14,151 nt of DNA, taken from contig USDD01000073.1 of assembly GCA_900553265.1 (NCBI GenBank), forward strand, positions 1 to 14,151, given 5' to 3'. This DNA comes from an uncultured Eubacteriales bacterium. GTDB lineage: Bacteria; Bacillota; Clostridia; Christensenellales; Aristaeellaceae. The position numbers and the translations under genes were made by a program. Of the stretch, positions 6,980 through 14,128 are shown piece after piece; position 1 is the first letter of the stretch; every line of letters starts with the position of its first letter. The notes under the pieces are model-generated. The model made no database searches and was not told where the DNA came from. It was given only the letters and a program-made list of their open reading frames with translations.

Positions 6980-6999
6980 GGGGAAAAAGGGGCTATAAT
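6971..6999 (+). promoter_or_regulatory. Promoter of the OPA/MFS transporter gene
   Basis: TTGCGC at 6971-6976 and a perfect TATAAT at 6994-6999 are 17 bp apart. The -10 is 35 bp ahead of the preferred start codon at 7035. Confidence 0.65.
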
Positions 7000-7034
7000 G
7001 GCGCAATGAGTCACAAAAAAAGGGGCGGATGCGA

Positions 7035-8252
7035 ATGAAGTTTACCAGGGGACAGCGGCGGATCCTGTTTTTCTGCGTGCTGTGCTACACGGCGGCCTAC
7101 ACGGGCCGGCTGAACCTCTCGGCGGCGCTGGTGGGGCTGAAGGAGAGCTTTCAGATGTCCGACGCCCGGGCGGGCGGCTTTCAGACGGCCTTCGCGCTGG
7201 TCTACGCCGCCGGGCAGATCGTCAACGGCGCGCGGGCGGATCGAGTCAGCCCGCGGCGGCACATCGCGTTGGGACTGACGCTCTCGGCGCTGTGCAATCT
7301 GCTGTTCGGCCTGAGCAATGCCTACGGCGCGCAGCTGGCGCTGTGGATGCTCAACGGCGCGGCCCAGAGCATGCTCTGGACGCCCATCGTGCGCCTGACG
7401 GCCCAGTGGTTCCGCGGCGAGCGGCGCACCCGGGCGAGCTTTGTGCTGTCCATGACCATCGTGGCGGGTCATCTGCTGGCATGGGGCGTGGCCGGGGCGA
7501 TGTCGAGCCTGCTGGGCTGGCGGTATTCGTTCCTGATTCCCGCGGGTGTGCTGGCGCTGGCCGCGCTGGCGGCGTGGCGCGGGCTGACGGGCGCGCCCGA
7601 GGAGGCCGAAGCGGACGAGGAGACGGTCGTCGCCGCCGCGCAGCCCGCGCCGATGGGCCGGCTGCTGATGGGCACGGGCCTCGGGCTGGTGCTGCTGTGC
7701 GGCGTGTGCAACGGCTTTGTGCGCGACGGAGTGGTGTCCTGGGGGCCGACGATTCTGGCCGAGACGAGGGGCGGCGCGGCCATGAACCCCACGCTGCTCT
7801 CGCTGGTGATTCCGGCGCTGAACCTGCTGGGCATGCTGAGCGTGCGCGCGTGCTTTGGGAGGCTGGGCAGCCCCCGGCGCGCCACGGGCGTGCTGATGCT
7901 GCTGTGCGCGGTCATGCCGGCGGCGCTGGCTGCGCTGGACGCGAACGCGGCGGTGCGGGCGCTGCTGCTGGGGCTTTGTTGCGCGGCGTGCTACGGCGTC
8001 AATCCCATGCTCACGACGCTGATCCCCATGGAATACGAGCCGGCGGGGCGCGTGGGTCTGGCGGCGGGTCTGGCGGACAGCTTCATCTATCTCGGCTCGG
8101 CGCTGGCCGGAACGGCGGCCGGCGCGCTGAGCGATCGTGCGGGCTGGCCGGGCGTGTTCGCGGCGTGGACGGCGGCCTCGGTCGTGGGCGCGCTGCTGGC
8201 CTTCGCGTCGGCGCGCGGGGTGCGAAAAATCGGCGAAACTGGAAAGAATTGA
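7035..8252 (+). CDS. Major facilitator transporter, organophosphate:phosphate antiporter (OPA)-like
   Basis: A 405-residue integral membrane protein with about 12 hydrophobic segments and a charged central loop (residues about 190-205, Glu/Asp-rich), the 6+6 layout of the major facilitator superfamily. The N-terminal half, with TGRLNLSAAL then FALVYAAGQIVNGARADRV, resembles the OPA subfamily (GlpT, UhpT, UhpC), which exchanges glycerol-3-phosphate or hexose phosphate for phosphate. The second half starts with VCNGFVRDGVVSWGPTIL, also OPA-like. The exact substrate cannot be assigned. Of two in-frame ATGs, the one at 7035 is preferred because AGGGG ends 9 bases before it; the ATG at 7029 is too close. 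The gene is monocistronic, divergent from the ParB-like/BMP operon and closed by a strong terminator. Confidence 0.85.
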   Translation: MKFTRGQRRILFFCVLCYTAAYTGRLNLSAALVGLKESFQMSDARAGGFQTAFALVYAAGQIVNGARADRVSPRRHIALGLTLSALCNLLFGLSNAYGAQLALWMLNGAAQSMLWTPIVRLTAQWFRGERRTRASFVLSMTIVAGHLLAWGVAGAMSSLLGWRYSFLIPAGVLALAALAAWRGLTGAPEEAEADEETVVAAAQPAPMGRLLMGTGLGLVLLCGVCNGFVRDGVVSWGPTILAETRGGAAMNPTLLSLVIPALNLLGMLSVRACFGRLGSPRRATGVLMLLCAVMPAALAALDANAAVRALLLGLCCAACYGVNPMLTTLIPMEYEPAGRVGLAAGLADSFIYLGSALAGTAAGALSDRAGWPGVFAAWTAASVVGALLAFASARGVRKIGETGKN

Positions 8253-8256
8253 TGGA

Positions 8257-8292
8257 CAGACCGCGGCGGAGCCTCGCCGCGGCCTGTTTTTT
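8257..8292 (+). terminator. Rho-independent terminator of the transporter gene
   Basis: CAG at 8257-8259 plus CCGCGGCG at 8261-8268 pair with CGCCGCGG at 8275-8282 plus CTG at 8284-8286, with one mismatch and a 6-base loop. Six T's follow at 8287-8292, starting 34 bp after the stop codon. Confidence 0.9.
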
Positions 8293-8303
8293 GCCCGGCG
8301 CTA

Positions 8304-8332
8304 TTGACAAAGGGCGGCGAAAAATCTATCAT
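8304..8332 (+). promoter_or_regulatory. Strong sigma-A promoter of the MoxR operon
   Basis: A perfect TTGACA at 8304-8309 and TATCAT at 8327-8332 have the ideal 17-bp spacing. The leader to the start codon at 8388 is about 50 bases. Confidence 0.85.
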
Positions 8333-8387
8333 GATATTATATATTGTAGGGAAATTCCCTGTGCATGAGAGAAGGACGGAGAGGCCG

Positions 8388-9332
8388 ATGGATGCGAAGC
8401 GGTTTGTGGAATATCGAAATGCGGTGGTCGGAGAGGTTTCCAAGGCCATCGTGGGCAAGGACGATGTGATCGAAAGGGTGCTCAGCTGCTATCTCTGCTC
8501 GGGCCACGTGCTTCTGGAGGACGTGCCGGGCACGGGCAAGACGATGCTGCTGCGGGCGTTTGCAAAGACCGTGGGCGGCAGCTTCAGCCGCGTGCAGTTC
8601 ACGCCCGATCTGCTGCCGTCGGATCTGACGGGCATCAACTTCTACAATCAGAAGACGGGCGAGTTCCAGTTCCGAAAGGGGCCGCTGTTTGCCGATCTGG
8701 TGCTGGCGGACGAGATCAACCGCGCCACGCCGCGCACTCAGTCGAGCCTGCTGGAGGCCATGGAGGAGCGGCAGATCTCCGCCGACGGAACCACCTATCC
8801 GCTGGGCGAGGGCTTCATGGTCATGGCCACGCAGAACCCGCTGGAATCCTACGGCACGTTTCCGCTGCCCGAGGCGCAGGTCGACCGCTTCTTCATGCGG
8901 CTGTCGCTGGGCTATATGACCCGGCAGCAGGAGCTGAGCGTGCTGTCCCGCCGGGACACGACGGACATCATCGCGAATTTGAAGCAGGTGGTCTCCGCCG
9001 AGGAGACGCGGGAAATGCGCGAGGCTTATCGCGAGGTGCGCGTGTCCGACGACGTGCAGGGGTATCTGATGGATCTGGTGGAAAAGACCCGGTCGGAGCA
9101 GTTCTCGGCGGGCGTGTCCACCCGCGGCGCCATCGCGCTGTACAAGGCCATGCAGGCGCACGCCGCCATGGCCGGGCGCGAGTTCGCGCTGCCCGAGGAT
9201 CTGCGCGCCGTGGCCGTGCCGGTGCTGGCTCATCGCGTGACGGCGGGCGCGGGCGTGAAGCGCGCCGACGCGGAGGCGCGGCTTCAGATGCTGGTGGATC
9301 AGATTCCGGTGCCGCTGGAAGACCGGCCATGA
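8388..9332 (+). CDS. MoxR-family AAA+ ATPase
   Basis: A 314-residue soluble AAA+ ATPase of the MoxR group, thought to act as a chaperone that assembles or activates partner proteins, often with von Willebrand A or DUF58 partners. Visible elements are Walker A DVPGTGKT at residues 45-52, Walker B VLADE at 105-109 (D108, E109), sensor 1 in MATQNP (N150), the arginine-finger region EAQVDRF (R167) and the downstream STRG motif of the lid. Length is normal for the family. The frame stays open upstream to a TTG at 8304, but that codon is the -35 box; the ATG at 8388 has GGAG at 8378-8381 and is the sensible start. The stop overlaps the next start in ATGA (9329-9332), showing translational coupling to the DUF58 gene. 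Confidence 0.93.
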   Translation: MDAKRFVEYRNAVVGEVSKAIVGKDDVIERVLSCYLCSGHVLLEDVPGTGKTMLLRAFAKTVGGSFSRVQFTPDLLPSDLTGINFYNQKTGEFQFRKGPLFADLVLADEINRATPRTQSSLLEAMEERQISADGTTYPLGEGFMVMATQNPLESYGTFPLPEAQVDRFFMRLSLGYMTRQQELSVLSRRDTTDIIANLKQVVSAEETREMREAYREVRVSDDVQGYLMDLVEKTRSEQFSAGVSTRGAIALYKAMQAHAAMAGREFALPEDLRAVAVPVLAHRVTAGAGVKRADAEARLQMLVDQIPVPLEDRP

Positions 9333-10399
9333 CGGCGTTTTTCTGGGCGCTGCTGGGCGTCTGCCTGGCGGCGGAGCTGATTTCGCTGAGGCACGCGCTG
9401 GACGGCGTGGAGTACGACTGCCGCGTGAGCAAAACCGTCGTCGAGCCGGGCGAGGAGCTGGAGCTGATTACGGTGCTCACCAACCGCAGGCGGCGGTTTC
9501 TGCCCTTTCTGCGCATCGTTGAGGACGTGCCGGGGGACATGCGCTGCGGGCAGGAGCTGGAGACGCTCAGCGTGTCCGGCCATCGCGCCGCGCTGCGCTC
9601 GTCGGCCTATCTCACGCCGCGCCAGCGGCTGACCCGGCGCACGGCCTTTTCGCTGCCGGCGCGCGGGCGGCATCTGTTTCTGGGCGCGTCGCTGGCCGGG
9701 GGCGACTTCCTCGGCCTGAGCGAGCGCAGCCGCGCGGCGGAGGTCATGCGCGAGGTGGTCGTGCTGCCGAAGAGCGTCGGCTCGGACGCGCTGGACGCGC
9801 TGCCCGGCGGGCTGATGGGCGAGAAGAGCGTGCGCAGGTTCATCCATGAGGATCCCATACTGACCATGAGCTTTCGGGAATACACCGGCCGCGAGCCGAT
9901 GAAGCGGATTTCGTGGGTGCAGACGGCGCGCGCGGGGCGGATGATGGTCAGAAACATGGACTACACCATGGAGCGCACTGCCTCGGTGATTCTGAACGTG
10001 CAGACCTTTGCCTTCGGAAGCTACGGCGAGGAGCTTCTGGAGAAGGGCTTTTCGCTGGCGCGCGGCGTGTGCGAACGGCTGGAGGAGCTGCGCGTGCCCT
10101 ATTCCTTTTACACCAACGCGCGCATGGCCGGCGGCGAGGGCCTGACCGGCGAGGCGGGCGACGGACTCGGACAGGCGCATCTTCGGCCCATTCTGGAGGG
10201 GCTGGGCCGGGCGACCTGCGACTGGACGGACACGCTCTGGGCGCTGATCGACCGCGCCAGCGCCGCCGCCGGAGACGGGCGCACGGTGATCCTCATCACG
10301 CCCATGCGGCAGGATCTGGCGGATTCGGGCGTGGAGCGCATCGTCGAGCGCACCGGCGTGGAGCCGCGGATCCTGACGGTGATGGAGGTGGAAGCGTGA
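9329..10399 (+). CDS. DUF58 domain-containing protein
   Basis: A 356-residue protein with an N-terminal hydrophobic segment (residues about 4-20) that probably anchors it in the membrane, then a beta-rich region. The DUF58 signature follows at about residues 182-203, FREYTGREPMKRISWVQTAR, matching the 'R.Y..GD..R.I.W..SAR' family pattern with an unusual GREP in place of GDD/GDP. The C-terminal part has a von Willebrand A-like look (VILNVQTF; TVILITPM). DUF58 proteins are standard partners of MoxR ATPases. Start and stop are each shared with neighbours: ATGA with moxR and GTGA (10396-10399) with the downstream membrane protein. Molecular function is not established for the family; an envelope-related role is inferred from context. 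Confidence 0.9.
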   Translation: MTAFFWALLGVCLAAELISLRHALDGVEYDCRVSKTVVEPGEELELITVLTNRRRRFLPFLRIVEDVPGDMRCGQELETLSVSGHRAALRSSAYLTPRQRLTRRTAFSLPARGRHLFLGASLAGGDFLGLSERSRAAEVMREVVVLPKSVGSDALDALPGGLMGEKSVRRFIHEDPILTMSFREYTGREPMKRISWVQTARAGRMMVRNMDYTMERTASVILNVQTFAFGSYGEELLEKGFSLARGVCERLEELRVPYSFYTNARMAGGEGLTGEAGDGLGQAHLRPILEGLGRATCDWTDTLWALIDRASAAAGDGRTVILITPMRQDLADSGVERIVERTGVEPRILTVMEVEA

Positions 10400-11607
10400 G
10401 CATTGTGTACGGCCTGAGGCTGACCTGCGATCTCTATCTCTATTATACGGTGCTGGCGCTGCTGGGCATTGCCGACGGGCGGCACGCGGCGGTGCTGGCG
10501 CTGCCGGCGCTGCTGGGCGTCGGCGCGGGCATCGGCTATCGAAACGCCGCCCGCGGCGAGAGGGCGCGGCTGCTCCCGCTGGCGCTGGGGCTTCTGGTTG
10601 CGCTGCTGCGGCCGACGAACGGCGAGTGGACGCTGGCCGTGCCCGCGGCGATTTACGCGGTGATGTACGTGCGGCGCAATCGCCGGGCGACGGACTATTA
10701 CTACGCCTTCGAGCGGCTGAAATTCAGCATGATTCCGCTGGGCACGGCGCTGCTGATGATGGCGCTGGGCGGCAGCGGGGGCTTCGGCGCGGCGGTTCCG
10801 GCGCTGTTTGTGTACCTGGCGCTGTCGGTTTCGCTGCTGAGAATGCTGCGCCACGAGGCGGCGGTGATCGCTCAGCGGCGCTTTCAGGCGCTGAATCTGG
10901 CCGGACTGGCGGGCGTGTGCCTGCTGGGGCTGGCGCTGAGCACGGATCGCGTGCTCCGGGCGCTGCGCGCCGGCGCGGAATGGGTGGGGCGGTACGTGCT
11001 GCTGCCCATCGCATGGGCCGTCTGGAAGGTGGTCGAATGGGTATTGTCCGGCGTAAACTGGCTGCTTTCGAAGATTTCGTTCGGCGAAAACCCGGTGGAG
11101 CTGGATCTGAGCGGCATGCAGTCCATGGGCGGCGACGAGCAGATCGGCATGACCGAGATGGAGCAGTTCGCGGCCAATCCCGCCCTTCAGCAGGCGCTGA
11201 AGATCGTCGGAATACTGGCGCTGTGCGTCGCGGGATTCTTCCTGATGCGCGCCCTTTCGAAGCACGCTCAGCGCGGCGCGGAGGCTGAGCGGCGCGAGGA
11301 GCGCGAGCGGCTGGACGAGCCGCTTTCCCACGGCGGCGGCCTGAAAACGGCCATTCAGCGGCGCGGCGATCCCGTCTGGAGCGTGCGCAGGCAGTACGCA
11401 AGGTTCCTGCGGCGCGCCGAGGGCCGCGGCGTTTTGCTGAACGGACGGCAGAATTCCCGGCAGGTGCTGGAGCTGGCCAGGGAGAAGGAATTCGATTCCG
11501 ACGCGATGGAGGCGCTGCGCGAGGTCTATGTCCGCGCGCGCTACGACGCGGACGCGGACGCGCAGAGCGTCCGACAGGCCAAGGCGGCGCTGGAGAAGCT
11601 GAGGTGA
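10396..11607 (+). CDS. Multi-pass membrane protein with C-terminal DUF4129-like domain
   Basis: A 403-residue protein starting at GTG, which overlaps the DUF58 stop codon; GGAGG about 7 bases upstream supports this start, and the longer open frame upstream is antisense-like shadow. About eight to nine hydrophobic segments lie within residues 12-225 and another at about 268-286. A soluble C-terminus of about 110 residues follows, with VRRQYARFLRRAEGRGVLL then LREVYVRARYD and a final VRQAKAALEKL. That ending resembles DUF4129, which usually closes the transglutaminase-like membrane protein encoded after MoxR and DUF58. No transglutaminase core (Cys-His-Asp motifs) lies between the last two membrane segments; only a short loop of about 45 residues is there. 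It is therefore a reduced version of the usual third component. The protein is probably part of a membrane complex with the two upstream products. Confidence 0.75.
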   Translation: MSIVYGLRLTCDLYLYYTVLALLGIADGRHAAVLALPALLGVGAGIGYRNAARGERARLLPLALGLLVALLRPTNGEWTLAVPAAIYAVMYVRRNRRATDYYYAFERLKFSMIPLGTALLMMALGGSGGFGAAVPALFVYLALSVSLLRMLRHEAAVIAQRRFQALNLAGLAGVCLLGLALSTDRVLRALRAGAEWVGRYVLLPIAWAVWKVVEWVLSGVNWLLSKISFGENPVELDLSGMQSMGGDEQIGMTEMEQFAANPALQQALKIVGILALCVAGFFLMRALSKHAQRGAEAERREERERLDEPLSHGGGLKTAIQRRGDPVWSVRRQYARFLRRAEGRGVLLNGRQNSRQVLELAREKEFDSDAMEALREVYVRARYDADADAQSVRQAKAALEKLR

Positions 11608-11676
11608 CGCGGAGGGGGCGGTGGCGCTGCGCATGATACGCGCGCTGCGCCGCGGCAGAGAACGTCCCTGCATAGA

Positions 11677-11708
11677 CGCGCAGAACCTCGCAAAGCGGCG
11701 TCTGCGCG
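11677..11708 (+). other. Hairpin in the gap before the LCP gene
   Basis: CGCGCAGA at 11677-11684 pairs perfectly with TCTGCGCG at 11701-11708 around a 16-base loop, which itself can close CGC/GCG. No T-run follows, so it does not look like a classical terminator. The 187-bp gap has no other clear signal; the only -10-like sequence is CATAAT near 11750, without a good -35. Confidence 0.3.
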
Positions 11709-11794
11709 GAACGACGCGGGCGGCGCGTGCAGCGACGGCAGGTATCCGAGCATAATTGCGGTTTCCCAATTCTACGAAAGCGAAAGAGCGTGCG

Positions 11795-12766
11795 ATGTAT
11801 TACGAACCCTATGAGAAGAAGCGCGGGCGAAAGCGGCGCAGGCGGCGGAGCGGGTGCCTCGGACGGCTGATCGGGCTGCTGCTGAAGCTGCTGGCGCTGG
11901 CGCTGGCGGTGTGCGCGGGGCTGTATTTTCTGCCCACGTCGCTGATGATGGTGGAGAAGAGCGAGGGCCTTTCGCCCACCGACGGGCTGCCCGGAAGCCC
12001 CTACAACCTCCTCGTGCTGGGCGTGGACACGCTCAGCGAGGGCGCGCAGCGCAGCGACACGATGATGATCGCGTCGGTGAGCGGCGGCGGTGTGAAGCTG
12101 ACCTCGCTGCAGCGCGACCTGATGGTGAGCATTCCCGGCCACGGACAGGCGAAGCTCAACGCGGCCTTCGCCTACGGCGGGCCGGAGCTGACCCTGCGCG
12201 TGGTGAACGAGACGTTCGGCATGAATCTGGTGCGCTACGTCGTGGTGGATTTCACGGCGCTGGTGAAGATGGTGGACGCGCTGGGCGGCGTGGAGGTGGA
12301 CGTCACCGAGGCCGAGCGGGAGCAGATCAACAAAAACGTGCGCTATTCCGGAAGGGTGTTCGCGCCGCTGGGCTATACCTACGAGGAGCTGACGGTCTGC
12401 GGCGAGAACACGCATCTGAGCGGTCTTCAGGCGCTGGGCTACGCGCGCATTCGCAAAATCGACAGCGATTTCGTGCGCACCAGCCGGCAGCGCACCGTGA
12501 TTTCGGCCATGCTGGACGCGCTGAAGGCCCGGCCGTGGCGGCTGGTCTCCTTTGCCCGGGCGGCGCTTCAGGGCATTGACACGAACCTCTCCGCGGTGGA
12601 GCTGGTCTCGCTGGGAGAAAAGGCGATCGTCGGCGGCGTGGACGGCGCGCTCCGACTGCCCGTGGACGGCTCGTTCACCGACGACGGCTCCAGGTTGACC
12701 ATGACCGATGCGCAGCGCAACATCGACGCGCTGTACGAGTTTCTGTACGGCGACACAGAAAAATAA
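11795..12766 (+). CDS. LytR-CpsA-Psr (LCP) family protein
   Basis: A 323-residue LCP-family protein. These enzymes transfer undecaprenyl-linked glycopolymers such as teichoic acids or capsule to peptidoglycan on the outer face of the membrane. It has a very basic cytoplasmic N-terminus (residues 7-19), one membrane segment at about 22-44 and then the LCP domain. Landmarks are NLLVLGVDT (D78), RSDTMM (R86, D88), LQRDLMV (R107, D108), AKLNAAFAYGG (K120, N122), and YARIRKIDSDFVRTSRQR with R218, R220, D225, R228 and R231, the residues expected to grip pyrophosphate lipid. Length is near the family minimum, with no extra C-terminal domain. The ATG at 11795 is chosen over an in-frame TTG at 11756 because the protein then begins MYYEPYEKK in the usual style, although its ribosome binding site (AAAGAG) is weak. 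It may be co-transcribed with the MoxR operon 187 bp upstream. Confidence 0.92.
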   Translation: MYYEPYEKKRGRKRRRRRSGCLGRLIGLLLKLLALALAVCAGLYFLPTSLMMVEKSEGLSPTDGLPGSPYNLLVLGVDTLSEGAQRSDTMMIASVSGGGVKLTSLQRDLMVSIPGHGQAKLNAAFAYGGPELTLRVVNETFGMNLVRYVVVDFTALVKMVDALGGVEVDVTEAEREQINKNVRYSGRVFAPLGYTYEELTVCGENTHLSGLQALGYARIRKIDSDFVRTSRQRTVISAMLDALKARPWRLVSFARAALQGIDTNLSAVELVSLGEKAIVGGVDGALRLPVDGSFTDDGSRLTMTDAQRNIDALYEFLYGDTEK

Positions 12767-12776
12767 ACATGTGTTC
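12765..12776. promoter_or_regulatory. LexA (SOS)-box-like site upstream of recA
   Basis: AAACATGTGTTC matches the Gram-positive LexA consensus GAAC-N4-GTTC at seven of eight fixed positions and is followed by G, as in the extended consensus. It overlaps the LCP stop codon and lies 25 bp before the -10 of the first repeat copy, close to the -35 region. recA is a standard SOS gene, so the position is sensible. With one mismatch, chance is not excluded. Confidence 0.45.
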
Positions 12777-12798
12777 GATGGCCAAAGCGGGAATGGCG

Positions 12799-12879
12799 TG
12801 GTATAATGATTAGGCAAGTCGGAGACTTGGCCGGGTCGGCGGAGCGCCGCAGGCGGTTCGTCGACAATCATGGTATAAT
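12799..12879 (+). promoter_or_regulatory. Paired extended -10 promoter motifs, one per repeat copy
   Basis: Each repeat copy starts with TGGTATAAT (12799-12807 and 12871-12879), a perfect TATAAT with the extended TGn element. No good -35 lies 16-18 bp upstream of either, so these would be extended -10 promoters. The second is centred in a perfect inverted repeat, AATCAT at 12866-12871 with ATGATT at 12878-12883. Transcripts would run through the hairpins into recA. A weaker TATATA at 12946-12951 sits at the start of the partial third copy. Confidence 0.55.
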
Positions 12880-12950
12880 GATTAGGCAAGCCGAAGGCTT
12901 GGCCGGGTCGGCGGAGCGCCGCAGGCGGTTCGTCGACAATCATGGTATAT
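12799..12950 (+). repeat. 72-bp direct tandem repeat, two full copies plus a partial third, in the recA leader
   Basis: Copy 1 is 12799-12870, copy 2 is 12871-12942, and the first bases of a third copy continue to about 12950. The two full copies differ at three positions. Each carries a hairpin: CAAGTC-GGA-GACTTG at 12815-12829 and CAAGCC-GAA-GGCTTG at 12887-12901. Two of the three differences are on opposite sides of the same base pair (T-A becomes C-G) and the third is in the loop, so pairing is preserved. A second hairpin CGGCG-GAG-CGCCG (12837-12849 in copy 1) is unchanged. The unit length is a multiple of three, so a minus-strand frame passes through open, but nothing supports a protein there. 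Confidence 0.9.
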
Positions 12951-13000
12951 AAGCAGGAAATTCAGGCCGCGCGCGGCGGCGGAAAATACGGAGGAAGATT

Positions 13001-14128
13001 ATGGCGGAGAAGAAAGCGGACAAGAAGCCCGTTGCGGCGCAGAAATTCGGCGACGACCGCAAGAAGGCGCTGGAAGTGGCGCTGGGCAAGATCGAAAAGG
13101 ACTTCGGCAAGGGCTCGGTGATGCGTCTGGGCGACGCGGCCAACCATCTTCAGGTGGAGGTCATCCCCACCGGCTGTCTGCATCTGGACTTTGCGCTGGG
13201 CGTGGGCGGACTGCCCAAGGGCCGCATCGTGGAGATCTACGGCCCGGAATCCTCAGGTAAAACCACCTTCGCGCTGCACTGCATCGCCGAGGCGCAGAAG
13301 CAGGGCGGCACCGCCGCGTTCATCGACGCGGAGCACGCGCTGGATCCCATCTATGCGCAGAAGCTGGGCGTGGACATCAACGAGCTGTACGTCTCCCAGC
13401 CGGACAACGGCGAGCAGGCGCTGGACATCTGCGAGGCGCTGGTGCGCTCCGGCGCCATCGACGTCGTGGTCATCGACTCGGTGGCCGCGCTGGTGCCCAA
13501 GGCCGAAATCGAGGGCGACATGGGCGACAGCCACGTGGGCCTTCAGGCGCGCCTGATGTCTCAGGCGCTGCGCAAGCTGGCCGGCGTAATCGCCAAGACC
13601 AACGCCATCGCCATTTTCATCAACCAGCTGCGCGAAAAGGTGGGCGTGGTCTACGGCAATCCCGAGACCACCACCGGCGGCAAGGCGCTGAAGTTCTACG
13701 CCTCCGTGCGCATCGACATCCGCAAGGGCGAGGCCATCAAGGTTGGCACCGAGGTCATCGGCAACCGCACCAAGGTCAAAATCGTCAAGAACAAGGTCGC
13801 GCCGCCGTTCCGCACCTGCGTGGTGGACATGCTCTACGGCGAGGGCATCTCCCGGGCCGGCGAGCTGCTGGATCTGGCCGTGGAGCACGACCTGATCAAG
13901 AAGTCCGGCGCGTTCTATTCCTACGAGGGCGAGCGCATCGGTCAGGGCCGCGACAACGCGCGCACCTATCTGAAGGAGCATCCCGACCTGTTCGATCTTC
14001 TGGAAAAGAAGATTCGCGAGGAGTTCCTGGCCAACCCCAACGAAGTGCCCATCGACATGGAGGAGGGCGAGAGCGAGGAAGAGGAGGAGCTGGACGAGAG
14101 CTCTCTGGACGACGAGTTCGAGCTGTGA
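13001..14128 (+). CDS. recA: Recombinase RecA
   Basis: A complete 375-residue RecA, the ATP-dependent strand-exchange protein of homologous recombination and co-protease that triggers LexA cleavage in the SOS response. Walker A GPESSGKT is at residues 81-88, the catalytic glutamate is in DAEHALDP (E111), and Walker B VVVID is at 155-159. Loop L1 includes EGDMGDSHVG at about 171-180 and loop L2 runs from INQLREKVGV to about residue 230. The C-terminus is a long acidic tail from about 353 (Glu-rich, ending DDEFEL), as in many bacterial RecAs. A Lys-rich extension of about 15 residues precedes the core. A small oddity is TGCLHLDFALG at 57-67, where most RecAs have TGSL.LD.ALG. GGAGG lies about 6-7 bases before the ATG. 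The leader contains a 72-bp tandem repeat and a LexA-like site. The remaining 23 bases of the window show no terminator. Confidence 0.98.
   Translation: MAEKKADKKPVAAQKFGDDRKKALEVALGKIEKDFGKGSVMRLGDAANHLQVEVIPTGCLHLDFALGVGGLPKGRIVEIYGPESSGKTTFALHCIAEAQKQGGTAAFIDAEHALDPIYAQKLGVDINELYVSQPDNGEQALDICEALVRSGAIDVVVIDSVAALVPKAEIEGDMGDSHVGLQARLMSQALRKLAGVIAKTNAIAIFINQLREKVGVVYGNPETTTGGKALKFYASVRIDIRKGEAIKVGTEVIGNRTKVKIVKNKVAPPFRTCVVDMLYGEGISRAGELLDLAVEHDLIKKSGAFYSYEGERIGQGRDNARTYLKEHPDLFDLLEKKIREEFLANPNEVPIDMEEGESEEEEELDESSLDDEFEL

Noticed and set aside
8304..8387. Upstream TTG start for the MoxR gene
   Set aside because: The TTG is the first half of the perfect -35 TTGACA; the ATG at 8388 has a good ribosome binding site.
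9913..10395. Longer N-terminus of the DUF4129-like membrane protein
   Set aside because: Those codons overlap DUF58 coding sequence in another frame and translate to Arg/Gly/His-rich shadow; the GTG at 10396 has a GGAGG site.
10108..11769. A minus-strand open frame of 553 codons opposite the DUF58 and DUF4129-like genes
   Set aside because: Gln/Arg/His-rich shadow of well-supported plus-strand genes, with no recognisable motifs.
12799..12942. CRISPR-like repeat pair in the recA leader
   Set aside because: The copies are directly adjacent with no unique spacers and only two full units, so this is a tandem duplication.
10724..12943. A minus-strand open frame of 739 codons with a repeated 24-residue N-terminus
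   Set aside because: The repetition comes from the 72-bp DNA repeat being a multiple of three; the rest is antisense to the LCP and DUF4129-like genes.
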